Both the position numbers and the translations under genes were made by a program. The notes beneath the pieces were generated by a model. The model was not told the DNA's origin, searched no databases, and saw only the letters and a program-made list of their open reading frames with translations. From a virus, in the IMG/VR virus record IMGVR_UViG_3300010354_000640, positions 1 to 24,133 of that record: DNA of 24,133 nucleotides; one strand, written 5' to 3'. Shown here one piece after another: positions 14,831 through 24,133 of the stretch. Every line of letters starts with the position of its first letter. Within the stretch, counting starts at the first letter, position 1.

Positions 14831-17800
14831 ATGCCACAGAAGACAAATCTAAGCGTACCTCCATATAATGATGATTTTGACTCATCAAAAAACTTTTATA
14901 GAGTTTTATTCAGACCAGGATATTCAATTCAATCTAGGGAATTAACAACACTACAGTCAATTCTCCAATCTCAAATTGAGAATTTTGGCAAAAACTTATT
15001 TAAACAGGGGGACATGGTTGTTCCTGGTGAAGTAGGTTTTAACAATTCATTAAATTATGTTAAATTATCTTCCGTTTCCGATGTGGCATCTGCAGATGCC
15101 ACTGGAAATATTATATTTGAAAAATATAATATTAAAAATTTGATAGGATATGATATTAAAGGATTATCTTCTGGTGTAGTTGCTTCTGTTGTGGCGGCAG
15201 AACTTGCTAATGAAAATGAAAGTGATATTTTATTTGTAAATTACAAAAATAGCGGCAATTCTAATAACGAAAAAACTTTTAGACAAGGCGAAAGATTAGA
15301 AGTAGTAGATTTGTCAAATAGTCCTATTTTAACAGTAGGAACTGATGGTAGTGCATTACCAACCACAATTATTAGATATGATGGAGAAACTGGAGAAGCA
15401 TTGTCCCCAATTACCAGCAAAGCAATGGGGGTTGCTTCCGCCATTAAAATACAAGAAGGAATTTACTTTATTAATGGAACATTTGTAAGGAATAATGAAG
15501 AAATAATTGTCATAGACAAATATTACAACAAACCAACATGCAACATTGGTTTTAACATTGAAGAATCAATTATCACTCCAGAGGAAGATTCTTCTTTATA
15601 TGATAATGCTAAAGGATTTTCAAATTATTCTGCACCAGGCGCACACCGTTTAAAAATTGAGTTATCTTTACAAAGTTTTAATTTTAACGAAAGTTATAGC
15701 AGTAATTTTGTAAAGCTTTTATCAATCAAAAATGGTCAAGTCGAAACTCTTGTAAGACAAACAGATTATAATTTAGTACAAGAGATTTTATCAAAAAGAA
15801 CTTTTGATGAGTCAGGAGATTATGTAGTAGATAATTTCTCTATAGATTTAAGAGAATATTATCAATCAACAACTAATAAAGGAGTTTATTCTGCAAATTC
15901 TAATAATATTGTTAATGATAAGTACACAATAAATGAAGCAACTTCAAAAATGGTTGCTGGTATTGGTACTGGAAAAGCATACATCAAAGGTTATGAAATT
16001 ATTAATAATGATTTAAAATACCTAGAAGTAGAAAAAGCTAGGGATCTTTTCTCTAAAGATAATAATAGAATTAAGGTTAAAAATATACCTTCATATAATA
16101 TCACCAATGTTTATAATTCAATTTCATTAAATTCAGTAGGTCAAGATTTAATTTCTTATCCTACTTTGTATCTCAATGGTGTTTTTAACGACGGAACTTT
16201 AGGATTTAATAATACAGAAACTGTTACAAATTACAAGCAAACAGTTGATCGTAGAGGAAAGACATTTAGTTTAGACGATGGCATAAAAACTATATACATT
16301 CAATTGGGATCTGGAAAACAAGGACCGTTACAAAATGCTGATGGTACTACTAATTTAACTAGTTATTTTAGTCCATCTTCTAACGCAACATATGGAGTTG
16401 ATTATCCTGCGCTTTGGTATATAAAAACAAGAGGAACAGGAGTAAACACCACAACAACAGCAAATCCAATTGAAATCATTGCATTTAATAATATTAGTAG
16501 ACCAGATATTACATCAAATACTCTCATAGAGCTCACAGTAAGAGGAAACAAATTTGATTTGCAAGAGTTATTAGTAGAATATGATGATGAAGATGTAAAT
16601 AGTACAGCACCACAAACTGCTTTAAGAAGAAGAAAATTATTCTTAGAAAGATCCAATGCTACTAGCAATACCGATTATTGGGGATACATCGTCGATTATA
16701 ACGAAGTAATAACTCCCATTGTTGGACTATCAAAGCCAAAGAATTTTTCTTTCTTAGAGAAAGGAGTTGGATTTAATTCTGATAAAGATAAAATTATTTC
16801 AAAAGGAAGATTATCAGACGGAACTGCATCATATAATTCTATCTTTAGTCTTTCTTATTTCAACCCAGTATTTTTTACTAGAATTACAGTAGATACAAAA
16901 ATAACAACTGGATTTGAATCTGGAAAATATGTTACAGGTGCTACTAGTGGAGCATATGCAGTAATTGAAAATGCTCAGGGTGGAAGTTACTCTTTACCAA
17001 ATAGCACTATGCTTTTTGTGCGTATGCTATCTGGTAGATTTGTAGATGGAGAAACTTTGATTGATGAAGCAGGAAATTCGTTAAAAATAGCAAAAGAAAA
17101 TACAATTTCTCATTTTATTGTAACCAAGCGAGGAACTGGTTTTAATGCTACTAATAATAGCACAAGAATAAAAATAAATGGGGAACTTATATCATCTTCA
17201 GCTGTAGACGTAAAAATAGATACAAATAACGCAAATTCTATATACGCTGTCAATATAAAAGATAAAAATTTATTATCACAAGAATATCTATATCCACCAA
17301 CTATTCAACCCGTTGATATTACTTCCAGTGCATTAAATACAACTGCATTAATAGAACCTGTTTTATATAGAAATACAATATACTATTATACTGATAATGA
17401 TGTAAAATCTATCACTTCCCAAATAGGTTCTGCATATAAATTTACCTGCGATGTTGATTTATCAACTAATGGTTATTATAATTCTGAAAGTGTAACTAAT
17501 TTTATTTTTATTGGAACTGCGGGCAATAAGTATCTAGAATGCCAAGGATTTTCTGGAGATGCTACCCTGTTCTTGAAGCAAGGAGATATTATTCAATATA
17601 CTGATGTAAACAATAAAGTAATAAGATCTATAGTTCAATATGCAACTAAACCACAAGGATTATTAAAGACAAGAATATATTTAGATTCTGCATTACAAAA
17701 TAACGTTTCTAGTAATGTATTGAAAATTTTTACAAAAGTAGAAAATTCAAATAGTACTTTATTAATTCCTTCAGGATCTCAGTATTTAAAATCAGTTGTA

Positions 17801-20800
17801 GTATCTAATTCAGATTCAAAAATTTCTTATTTCTCCAGAAGAGATTTTATTGTATCTGCTTCTTCCAGTGGAGGCACATTAACATTTAGAGCAGAGCTTC
17901 AATATGGTACTCAAACTTTTGCAGAATATTCAGAAAACAATTTCTTACTGACTGTATTGAATAATGGATATCAAACAGGAGCAGTTACAGATATTAACAA
18001 TGGAGATATCATTTATATTGATAAAGATTGGGTAACAATTCAAAATAGCACAGATCTCTCTGGATTAACAGCAGGAACTGTTACAATTAATATTCCTTCC
18101 AGTTATTTTGGAACTGGATTAAATTATACTAATTTAAAGTTAAAATTATCGGCAACTTTAAACACATCTAAAGCATTGCCAAGAATTAAAACTTTAGTAG
18201 AAAACAAAAGAATTACAATCAATTCTTCGGGAGACAAAATTATTATCTTGAGAGGTCAAGATTTTGATACTGGAGCTCCAGATATATTATCTTATTCTGA
18301 TGCCATAAAAGTAAAATACATTTATGAAGGAACTGCTACATCTGCTCCAACTGTTAATGATAATGGAGATTTAATTGACGGTAAAGATTTAACTGAACAA
18401 TTTACATTTGATGATGGTCAAAGGGATACTTTCTACGACGTTTCTAGAATTGTTCTAAAACCAGGATATGATTCTCCAAAAGGAGTTTTACTAGTATGCT
18501 TTGATTATTTTGAGCATTCTCAAGGTGATTTTTGCACGGTAGATTCTTATCTGCATGATTCAGGAGTTTCAATAACAAAAATTCCTGAATTTAATTCATC
18601 TGTTTTAGGTAAAATATCTCTTAGAGATGTGATTGATTTTAGACCAAAAGTTGATAGCACTTCTATATTCAGTGGATTTCAAAATAATAGTTTAGTAGCA
18701 CAATCCAACTATTCTTCTTTCAACGGATCTGGAGGAGTATTTTCTTCAACTCCTGCTCCAGATGATAATTTAGATTACACTATAACTTTCTCATCTACCC
18801 AATATTTGGATAGAATTGATGTCGTGTCTTTAGATAAGGATGGTAACTTTAGTATTACTAAGGGAAATTCTTCTTTAAATCCAGTAAGACCAGATATCAA
18901 AAAAGATAGTTTGCCGTTATATTATATTTACATTCCATCATATACAAATGATGTAAATGATGTCAAGATAATTCCCGTGAATAATAAACGTTATACAATG
19001 AAAGATATTGGAAAATTAGAAAAACGTTTAGAAAGATTGGAGAATTACACTTCTCTGACCGTATTGGAACAACAAGCATTAAATATGCAAATTAGAGATG
19101 AATTGGGATTTGAAAGATATAAAACTGGATTTGTTGTTGATCCCTTTGATGCTCATTCTCTAGGAAATTTAACGTCTCAAGATTATTTGTGTTCTATAGA
19201 TCCACAACAATCAGTTCTGAGACCACAAACTATTGTTTCGAACGTAGAATTAAAAGAATTAAATGTCACTGAAGATCAAAGAACAACAAATAACTACAGA
19301 AATAGCAATGGTATAGTTACCTTACCTTATACCAGTTTAAAAACTCTATCAAATAAATTTGCTTCTGACACAATAAATCCAAATCCATTTGTAGTTTTAC
19401 AATATGTTGGGGATTCTAGTTTGTCACCTTCTTTTGATCAATGGTATGATGATGAGCAAAAACCATCTATCTTGAATAATGATAATTCCTTATACTCTGT
19501 GTTCTATGCAAATTCTTCTACAAAATCAGCATTTAATTCGATTTATAATTTTTATTTGACTAACTGGGTAGGAGTAGATAAAGTTTTTTATACTAAATCA
19601 TCACTAAATCTTTTATCAAAAGATACCGCAACGACTACAATTAAATTATCTGAAGTTTCTAGTTCTTCAAATATAAGTCCTCAAAATACTGAATTACCAA
19701 GAAATGTCAATATTGTAAATATTTCTGATAAATCTGTCGTAACTTCTGTAAACTTATGGTGCAGAACTAAACCAGTATATTTTAAATTATCGCGTTTAAA
19801 GCCAAATACAAAATTATATGTTTTTGTTGATGGTATAAACATTAGCAGATGGTGTGCTCCAGATTACAAATTTACATCAATTCCAGGAAATTCTGTTAGT
19901 TTCTTTGGAAATGAAATAATTACTGATGCTAATGGTAATGCAAGTGGTTTACTACTTATTCCATCTGGTCACCCTCCAGTAGAGGGATCAGAATGGAAAT
20001 CTGATATTAATTTATTGGAATACGATACATCTTCTCCCCAAGTTAATTTATCAGTAGGAACAAAAACTATCAAGTTTGTGTCTGATATAAGTGGCAATAA
20101 ATCTATTGCAGATACTTTCACTGAAACGAAATATTATGTTACAGGAATAATTCCTCCCTCTATTTCTACCATAACATCTACTGTTCCACCTATTTTTAAA
20201 TCTGAAGAGGGAATACAAACTACTGAAACATCAAAGACAACATTAAAACCAAATCCTTTATCACAAACTTTTAAAGTAGAAAATTACGAAGGTGGAGTTT
20301 TCATGACAGGCGTAGATCTTTTCTTTAGTCAGAAAAGTTCTACATTACCAATTAGAGTTTATTTGACAAATACAGAATCTGGAAAACCTGGAAAATATAT
20401 TTTACCAGGATCAGAATCAGTAAAGTATCCATATACACACCTCAAAATTTATACAAATGGCACTGTTAACATCAACAAAAATGAAATAGTAACTGGAGTA
20501 AAATCTGGAGCATTTGGACCAGTATATTCGGTATCTGACAAGAATGGAATTGATTTAACTGCATCAATTGATGGACAATATACTTTAGAAGCAGATCAGG
20601 TATATACTTTAGTATTAAGTGATTATAATGGTGTTAATTTTGTACAAGATGAAGATTTAACTATCCCATCTGTTACCACATATAATGCAAAAAACAATAC
20701 TGATTTGCAAGTTAGTATTGCAAAAGATTCAGGAAGAATTAGCTCTCTGAAAATTGAGAATACTGGATCCAATTATGAAACTTTATCATTAACTATTGAA

Positions 20801-22996
20801 AGTCCTTCTCTACCTGGAGGATCTACCGCAGAAGCAACAGCGTATGTGTCTGGTGGTGAATTATATGATGTACAACTAAATCTTTCTGGATCAGGATATA
20901 CTAGTATCCCATCGGTTGTTATTACTGGAACTGGAGCTGGAAATGGTGGCGCTATTATCACAGCAATACTTACTATTGATACTCCTGCAGTTTTAATGGG
21001 AGTATCTACAGATCAAAATTCACAAATCCCAGGAGTTATACCAACAAGGTTTGAGTTTGATTATCCAGTATATTTACAAAATAATAATGAATATACTTTA
21101 GTTATAGAAACAGATTCAACTGATTACTTACTTTGGACTTCAAAGTTAGGTAAAAAAGATGTTTCAACAAATGATGTAATTACCCAACAACCATCACTCG
21201 GATCTGTATTTAAATCACAAAATATTGGCGGATGGACAGAAGACATTTTCGAAGACATAAAATTTAATTTATACCGAGCAAAATTTGATACAAAAAATGC
21301 TGGAATCTGTTATTTAATTAATAAACCTCTTGGATATGAAAGATTAAAAGTTGATGCATTTGAAACAGATTCTTCACAGGACAGTTCAGCTACTTCTAAT
21401 CTCTTCCGAAATAATAATAAAATTATTAAAGTATATCATGAAAATAATGGATTTGAATCTCAAGGAAATTCATTTGTTAATTTTAAAAATTCAACAACTG
21501 TTGGTGGAATAAACGAATCTGTTATTAACCAAACATTGTTTAAAGTTATAAATGGTTCAAACAAGTATTATCACATAGAATCTCCATCTAGAGCAGGTTC
21601 CACAGTATTTGCTGGAGGTTCAGATATACTAGCATCACATAATAAAAAATACGAGACATTATATCCTCAAATTTCTACAATGTCTCTTTCTGGAACTGAA
21701 TTAATTGCATATGTTAAAACTACAGACATGTTGCCATATGATTCATTAAGTTCCACGATAGTATCATATGATGTTACTGATTACGAAAAAACTTTCTTAA
21801 ATGAGGAACATTATTTTACAAATCAAAAAGTTTTATGTTCAGATATTAATAATTTAAAAAATAATATCTCAGAAAGTTTAATTTATAAGATGACTCTTAC
21901 AAGTGCATCTGATAATTTATCTCCTGTAATTGATTTGAGAAATGCTAGTGTTAAATTAAAAACCAACATCATTGATAATCCATCTGGATATGAAGATAGA
22001 TTTGGTGCAAAATATCAAATGTTAGAATTTTATCCTATTTACAGAATGTCTCTTGGTGGTCTATCTGGAACATCACCAAATGCAAATCAAACCGTAACAG
22101 GAAATAGTACAAAAGCACAGGGAACAATTGTGAAATGGGATTCTGCAAATGGAAAACTATATGTAAAGGTCACATCAAATTCTCTATTTAATCCTGGAGA
22201 AACTTTATCATTTAGTTCACAATCATTGAGCAATATAACCGTAGGTAGTTCTGGTGTAGAATTTTATCCTATTAATTTTGCAATAGGAACAACATTCACG
22301 GCGATGGATTCATTATTTACCCCATATACTAATAAAATTTCTGGTAAGATAATTTCTTGGGATTCTAAAAACAGAAAACTCTACGTTTTAAACAATAAAC
22401 AACCAATAAATGATAATTATACATCAGCAGCATCTGTAGGAACTGATTTTGCTAGAACTACCGTAAGCAACCAAAATGCTGATATTTTCAGAACTGGCGA
22501 TATTTGTACTTATCAAGGTATAGTTGCTGGTGAAGAAAAATTTGTAGAAATTTCTAAAGTATCTTTGACTACAGGAATTTCATACGTTTCTGATTTAAAT
22601 TCAAAAAATAGTTCATCTATTGCTAAGTATGTTACTAAAGAAATCTCAGTTGAAATACCTTCTACATGTCTTTCAGTGAGATTAAAAGCAAATGCACTGA
22701 GATCAGAAAATATTAAAGTTTACTACAAGATAAGAGAAGCAAATTCACAGTTTAATTTTGCTGATATTGATTGGAGAGAATTTAACACGGGAGGATATTC
22801 TGATAATTTAGTAGTTCCTTCCGCTATCAATAGCATTTCTGGATATTTTGAGCAACAAGAATCATATAAGGAATACGAATATACAGTAGATAATTTACCA
22901 GAATTTACCACATATTCTATAAAAATTGTTATGAACAGTACAGATCCATGTTATGTTCCTAAGATTCAAGATTTTAGATGTGTTTCTGCAGTTTAA
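14831..22996 (+). CDS. giant DUF4815-type virion structural protein (2721 residues)
   Basis: The N-terminus (PPYNDDFDSSKNFYRVLFRP, then GYSIQSRELTTLQSILQSQI and FKQGDMVVPGEV) is the typical opening of DUF4815 tail or baseplate proteins. A second conserved block is at about 1388-1445: YTMKDIGKLEKRLERLENYT, a short coiled coil, then GFERYKTGFVVDPFDAHS and DYLCSIDPQQSVLRPQ. At about 1812-1845, SQTFKVENYEGGVFMTGVDL with the following LPIRVYL also belongs to this family. A Gly-Tyr beta repeat (about 1972-2047) appears inserted before PVYLQNNNEYTLVIETDS. The C-terminus is beta-rich (for example IPSTCLSVRLKANALRSENI). It lies where T4 carries genes 9 and 10, so a peripheral baseplate or fibre-attachment role is likely, but homology to gp9 or gp10 is not shown. 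The start has TTGGA upstream. The frame is intact throughout. Confidence 0.85.
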   Translation: MPQKTNLSVPPYNDDFDSSKNFYRVLFRPGYSIQSRELTTLQSILQSQIENFGKNLFKQGDMVVPGEVGFNNSLNYVKLSSVSDVASADATGNIIFEKYNIKNLIGYDIKGLSSGVVASVVAAELANENESDILFVNYKNSGNSNNEKTFRQGERLEVVDLSNSPILTVGTDGSALPTTIIRYDGETGEALSPITSKAMGVASAIKIQEGIYFINGTFVRNNEEIIVIDKYYNKPTCNIGFNIEESIITPEEDSSLYDNAKGFSNYSAPGAHRLKIELSLQSFNFNESYSSNFVKLLSIKNGQVETLVRQTDYNLVQEILSKRTFDESGDYVVDNFSIDLREYYQSTTNKGVYSANSNNIVNDKYTINEATSKMVAGIGTGKAYIKGYEIINNDLKYLEVEKARDLFSKDNNRIKVKNIPSYNITNVYNSISLNSVGQDLISYPTLYLNGVFNDGTLGFNNTETVTNYKQTVDRRGKTFSLDDGIKTIYIQLGSGKQGPLQNADGTTNLTSYFSPSSNATYGVDYPALWYIKTRGTGVNTTTTANPIEIIAFNNISRPDITSNTLIELTVRGNKFDLQELLVEYDDEDVNSTAPQTALRRRKLFLERSNATSNTDYWGYIVDYNEVITPIVGLSKPKNFSFLEKGVGFNSDKDKIISKGRLSDGTASYNSIFSLSYFNPVFFTRITVDTKITTGFESGKYVTGATSGAYAVIENAQGGSYSLPNSTMLFVRMLSGRFVDGETLIDEAGNSLKIAKENTISHFIVTKRGTGFNATNNSTRIKINGELISSSAVDVKIDTNNANSIYAVNIKDKNLLSQEYLYPPTIQPVDITSSALNTTALIEPVLYRNTIYYYTDNDVKSITSQIGSAYKFTCDVDLSTNGYYNSESVTNFIFIGTAGNKYLECQGFSGDATLFLKQGDIIQYTDVNNKVIRSIVQYATKPQGLLKTRIYLDSALQNNVSSNVLKIFTKVENSNSTLLIPSGSQYLKSVVVSNSDSKISYFSRRDFIVSASSSGGTLTFRAELQYGTQTFAEYSENNFLLTVLNNGYQTGAVTDINNGDIIYIDKDWVTIQNSTDLSGLTAGTVTINIPSSYFGTGLNYTNLKLKLSATLNTSKALPRIKTLVENKRITINSSGDKIIILRGQDFDTGAPDILSYSDAIKVKYIYEGTATSAPTVNDNGDLIDGKDLTEQFTFDDGQRDTFYDVSRIVLKPGYDSPKGVLLVCFDYFEHSQGDFCTVDSYLHDSGVSITKIPEFNSSVLGKISLRDVIDFRPKVDSTSIFSGFQNNSLVAQSNYSSFNGSGGVFSSTPAPDDNLDYTITFSSTQYLDRIDVVSLDKDGNFSITKGNSSLNPVRPDIKKDSLPLYYIYIPSYTNDVNDVKIIPVNNKRYTMKDIGKLEKRLERLENYTSLTVLEQQALNMQIRDELGFERYKTGFVVDPFDAHSLGNLTSQDYLCSIDPQQSVLRPQTIVSNVELKELNVTEDQRTTNNYRNSNGIVTLPYTSLKTLSNKFASDTINPNPFVVLQYVGDSSLSPSFDQWYDDEQKPSILNNDNSLYSVFYANSSTKSAFNSIYNFYLTNWVGVDKVFYTKSSLNLLSKDTATTTIKLSEVSSSSNISPQNTELPRNVNIVNISDKSVVTSVNLWCRTKPVYFKLSRLKPNTKLYVFVDGINISRWCAPDYKFTSIPGNSVSFFGNEIITDANGNASGLLLIPSGHPPVEGSEWKSDINLLEYDTSSPQVNLSVGTKTIKFVSDISGNKSIADTFTETKYYVTGIIPPSISTITSTVPPIFKSEEGIQTTETSKTTLKPNPLSQTFKVENYEGGVFMTGVDLFFSQKSSTLPIRVYLTNTESGKPGKYILPGSESVKYPYTHLKIYTNGTVNINKNEIVTGVKSGAFGPVYSVSDKNGIDLTASIDGQYTLEADQVYTLVLSDYNGVNFVQDEDLTIPSVTTYNAKNNTDLQVSIAKDSGRISSLKIENTGSNYETLSLTIESPSLPGGSTAEATAYVSGGELYDVQLNLSGSGYTSIPSVVITGTGAGNGGAIITAILTIDTPAVLMGVSTDQNSQIPGVIPTRFEFDYPVYLQNNNEYTLVIETDSTDYLLWTSKLGKKDVSTNDVITQQPSLGSVFKSQNIGGWTEDIFEDIKFNLYRAKFDTKNAGICYLINKPLGYERLKVDAFETDSSQDSSATSNLFRNNNKIIKVYHENNGFESQGNSFVNFKNSTTVGGINESVINQTLFKVINGSNKYYHIESPSRAGSTVFAGGSDILASHNKKYETLYPQISTMSLSGTELIAYVKTTDMLPYDSLSSTIVSYDVTDYEKTFLNEEHYFTNQKVLCSDINNLKNNISESLIYKMTLTSASDNLSPVIDLRNASVKLKTNIIDNPSGYEDRFGAKYQMLEFYPIYRMSLGGLSGTSPNANQTVTGNSTKAQGTIVKWDSANGKLYVKVTSNSLFNPGETLSFSSQSLSNITVGSSGVEFYPINFAIGTTFTAMDSLFTPYTNKISGKIISWDSKNRKLYVLNNKQPINDNYTSAASVGTDFARTTVSNQNADIFRTGDICTYQGIVAGEEKFVEISKVSLTTGISYVSDLNSKNSSSIAKYVTKEISVEIPSTCLSVRLKANALRSENIKVYYKIREANSQFNFADIDWREFNTGGYSDNLVVPSAINSISGYFEQQESYKEYEYTVDNLPEFTTYSIKIVMNSTDPCYVPKIQDFRCVSAV

Positions 22997-22999
22997 TAA

Positions 23000-23212
23000 A
23001 TGAGATATAGTAAAGTACACGGCCACGATTACCTTTTAAGAGACAATACTACAGGTGCTATTATAAATACAGATAAAAGACTCCTTAATTATTCAAAAAA
23101 TAAAGAAGTTGTTTTGCAAGTAAACCAACTTCAAGAAAATTTCGATGAATTGAAAAATGAGATATCCGAAATTAAAAACTTACTAAAAGAGATACTGACC
23201 AATGGCACTTAG
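23000..23212 (+). CDS. 70-residue coiled-coil protein
   Basis: The ATG at 23000 comes three bases after the DUF4815 protein's stop, and the frame ends at the TAG at 23210-23212. The N-terminal half (MRYSKVHGHDYLLRDNTTGA, then IINTD) is a small mixed module. The C-terminal half is a clear coiled coil with Leu/Ile/Val heptads: VNQLQENFDELKNEISEIKN followed by LLKEIL. I recall similar small proteins beside structural genes in marine T4-like phages, without known function. It overlaps the next gene by 11 bases, so translation is probably coupled. It may be a trimerisation or chaperone partner of the adjacent structural protein, but this is only inferred from position. Confidence 0.8.
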   Translation: MRYSKVHGHDYLLRDNTTGAIINTDKRLLNYSKNKEVVLQVNQLQENFDELKNEISEIKNLLKEILTNGT

Positions 23213-24133
23213 AAACGTATCAAAAGATAATACCTTTGAAGAACAAAGAGTTATTCTAAATCAAGTTGCAGGTGACTTGGGCGATCTCACATCTTTAAAT
23301 ACAACTAGTAAAGCAAGTTTAATTTCTGCAATCAATGAGTTACAAGCAGATACGGCAAAAGTAGGTGTAGGTCAAGATGTTTCTACTTCGACATCATTAA
23401 CCATTCCTTTTTTGCCAGGAACTTCTGGCACACAAACATTAAAATATAATACAGATTTACAATATGTTCCCAGCACTGGAACATTAAGACCAAAAAATCT
23501 GACCATTTCAAATACCCAAGGAGTTGTAACATTACCAGAAGGTAGTTCAGAATCTCCTTCGTTAGTATTTGAATCTGCTGGAAGAAATAAAGCAGGATTT
23601 TACAGAAAGAATGATTCTGTTGGCGTTGGATTCCAAGGAAGACCACCACAAATCTTTTTCAATAATGATGGTACTATCACTTCTGCGGGTGTTCAAACTG
23701 CAAACGCATCAGAATTACAGCTAACAAATAATCCAAAATGTTTATATGTTAGTGAGCAAGAATACTATGCTAGTGATTCTTGGACAAATAATGGATTAAG
23801 TTTAAACAAACCATTTAAAACAATCACTAGGGCATTACTAGAAGCTGCTCGTCAATCATATGTTGTTGATACAGCAGCAGATAAAAATAACGACAAATTT
23901 GAATTTTTTACTATTATTGTATTTCCAGGAAATTATGAAATTGATAATAGACCTGGAGATTCATTATCAGTAGAAAATGCCATTGACTTTTTCTCAAATC
24001 GTGTTAATTATGGTCCAACTGGTAAGGTTGGATTTGCTGTACCAGCAACTATTGTTGCTACTACAACTACCACATTTGTTTACAACCAATCCACAATTAC
24101 AGTAGCATCTTCTACTGGTATTGTAGCAGGATT
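23202..24133 (+). CDS. N-terminal part of a beta-helix-like virion structural protein (right-truncated)
   Basis: The ATG at 23202 lies inside the end of the 70-residue gene and the frame stays open to the edge (310 full codons). The start MALRNVSKDNTFEEQRVILN is a pattern I associate with cyanophage structural or fibre-like proteins, followed by LGDLTSLNTTSKASLISAIN, a short helical segment. A beta-rich stretch follows. At about residues 183-250 comes YVSEQEYYASDSWTNNG, SLNKPFKTITRALLEAA and FFTIIVFPGNYEI, the usual entry into a right-handed beta-helix of the pectate-lyase type. The last visible residues (STITVASSTGIVAG) look like the start of the small beta module found in the gp7-like protein. 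Role: probably an outer baseplate or fibre component. T4 gp10 or gp12 equivalence cannot be judged from this part. Confidence 0.8.
   Translation, partial: MALRNVSKDNTFEEQRVILNQVAGDLGDLTSLNTTSKASLISAINELQADTAKVGVGQDVSTSTSLTIPFLPGTSGTQTLKYNTDLQYVPSTGTLRPKNLTISNTQGVVTLPEGSSESPSLVFESAGRNKAGFYRKNDSVGVGFQGRPPQIFFNNDGTITSAGVQTANASELQLTNNPKCLYVSEQEYYASDSWTNNGLSLNKPFKTITRALLEAARQSYVVDTAADKNNDKFEFFTIIVFPGNYEIDNRPGDSLSVENAIDFFSNRVNYGPTGKVGFAVPATIVATTTTTFVYNQSTITVASSTGIVAG

Noticed and set aside
14831-22996. Assignment of the DUF4815 protein as T4 gp9 or gp10
   Set aside because: The position after gp8 fits, but no sequence block resembling gp9 or gp10 was recognised and the length is far greater. It is kept as DUF4815-type.
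23383-23649. 88-codon - strand frame
   Set aside because: It is a shadow of the right-truncated structural gene whose + strand frame is open for 310 codons with recognisable motifs.
1-24133. tRNA genes, CRISPR arrays, transposons, integration sites, host photosynthesis genes
   Set aside because: No cloverleaf-like, spaced-repeat, transposase or photosystem-like sequence was seen. Non-coding space is limited to short gaps, the longest 135 bases.

Overview
The window reads as the baseplate region of a contractile-tailed, T4-like myovirus. It most resembles the marine cyanophage group (phages of Synechococcus and Prochlorococcus), although a T4-like phage of another marine bacterium is not excluded. 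The evidence is the gene order gp25 - gp6 - gp7-like - gp8, which matches T4, followed by a giant DUF4815-type structural protein and the start of a beta-helix-like structural gene. The DNA is AT-rich, every gene is on the + strand, genes are tightly packed, and short AT-rich late-promoter-like boxes of the T4 type precede gp25 and gp8. No tRNA, CRISPR, integrase, transposase or host metabolic gene was seen.

Layout. Positions 1-1373 hold five small genes: the end of an unidentified gene, an AbrB/MazE-like protein, an acidic protein, a coiled-coil protein overlapping it, and a PAAR-like protein that may cap the tail spike. Positions 1354-1593 form a self-contained unit: a near-consensus sigma70 promoter, a 48-residue protein with 14 Lys/Arg and no acidic residue, and a strong intrinsic terminator. 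This is a moron-like arrangement inside a late structural cluster. A 135-base intergenic stretch follows (1553-1687). It holds the terminator and several hairpins ahead of a 63-residue unknown protein. Two identical late-promoter-like boxes then lead into gp25 (1926-2318) and gp6 (2320-4125).

Positions 4130-12736 encode a 2868-residue protein in the gp7 position. Sequence blocks recalled from the C-terminal region of T4 gp7 appear in the same order, but they are pulled apart: one beta module sits between the first two blocks, and about 1,600 residues separate the third from the last. The inserted material includes beta-rich repeats and a YHYH-like domain. Positions 12793-14793 encode gp8, about twice the T4 length because of insertions. 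Positions 14831-22996 encode a 2721-residue DUF4815-type protein. A 70-residue coiled-coil protein (23000-23212) overlaps by 11 bases the next structural gene, which runs off the right edge.

How the genes work together. In T4, gp25, gp6, gp7 and gp8 build the baseplate wedge: gp25, two gp6 and one gp7 form the inner helical bundle and gp8 binds outside it. Gp5.4/PAAR-type proteins tip the central spike. Here the wedge proteins share small beta modules with each other and with the DUF4815 protein. This suggests the outer baseplate has grown by shuffling and inserting surface modules while the assembly core stayed recognisable. All family assignments come from reading the translations and from remembered family sequences, not from database searches.
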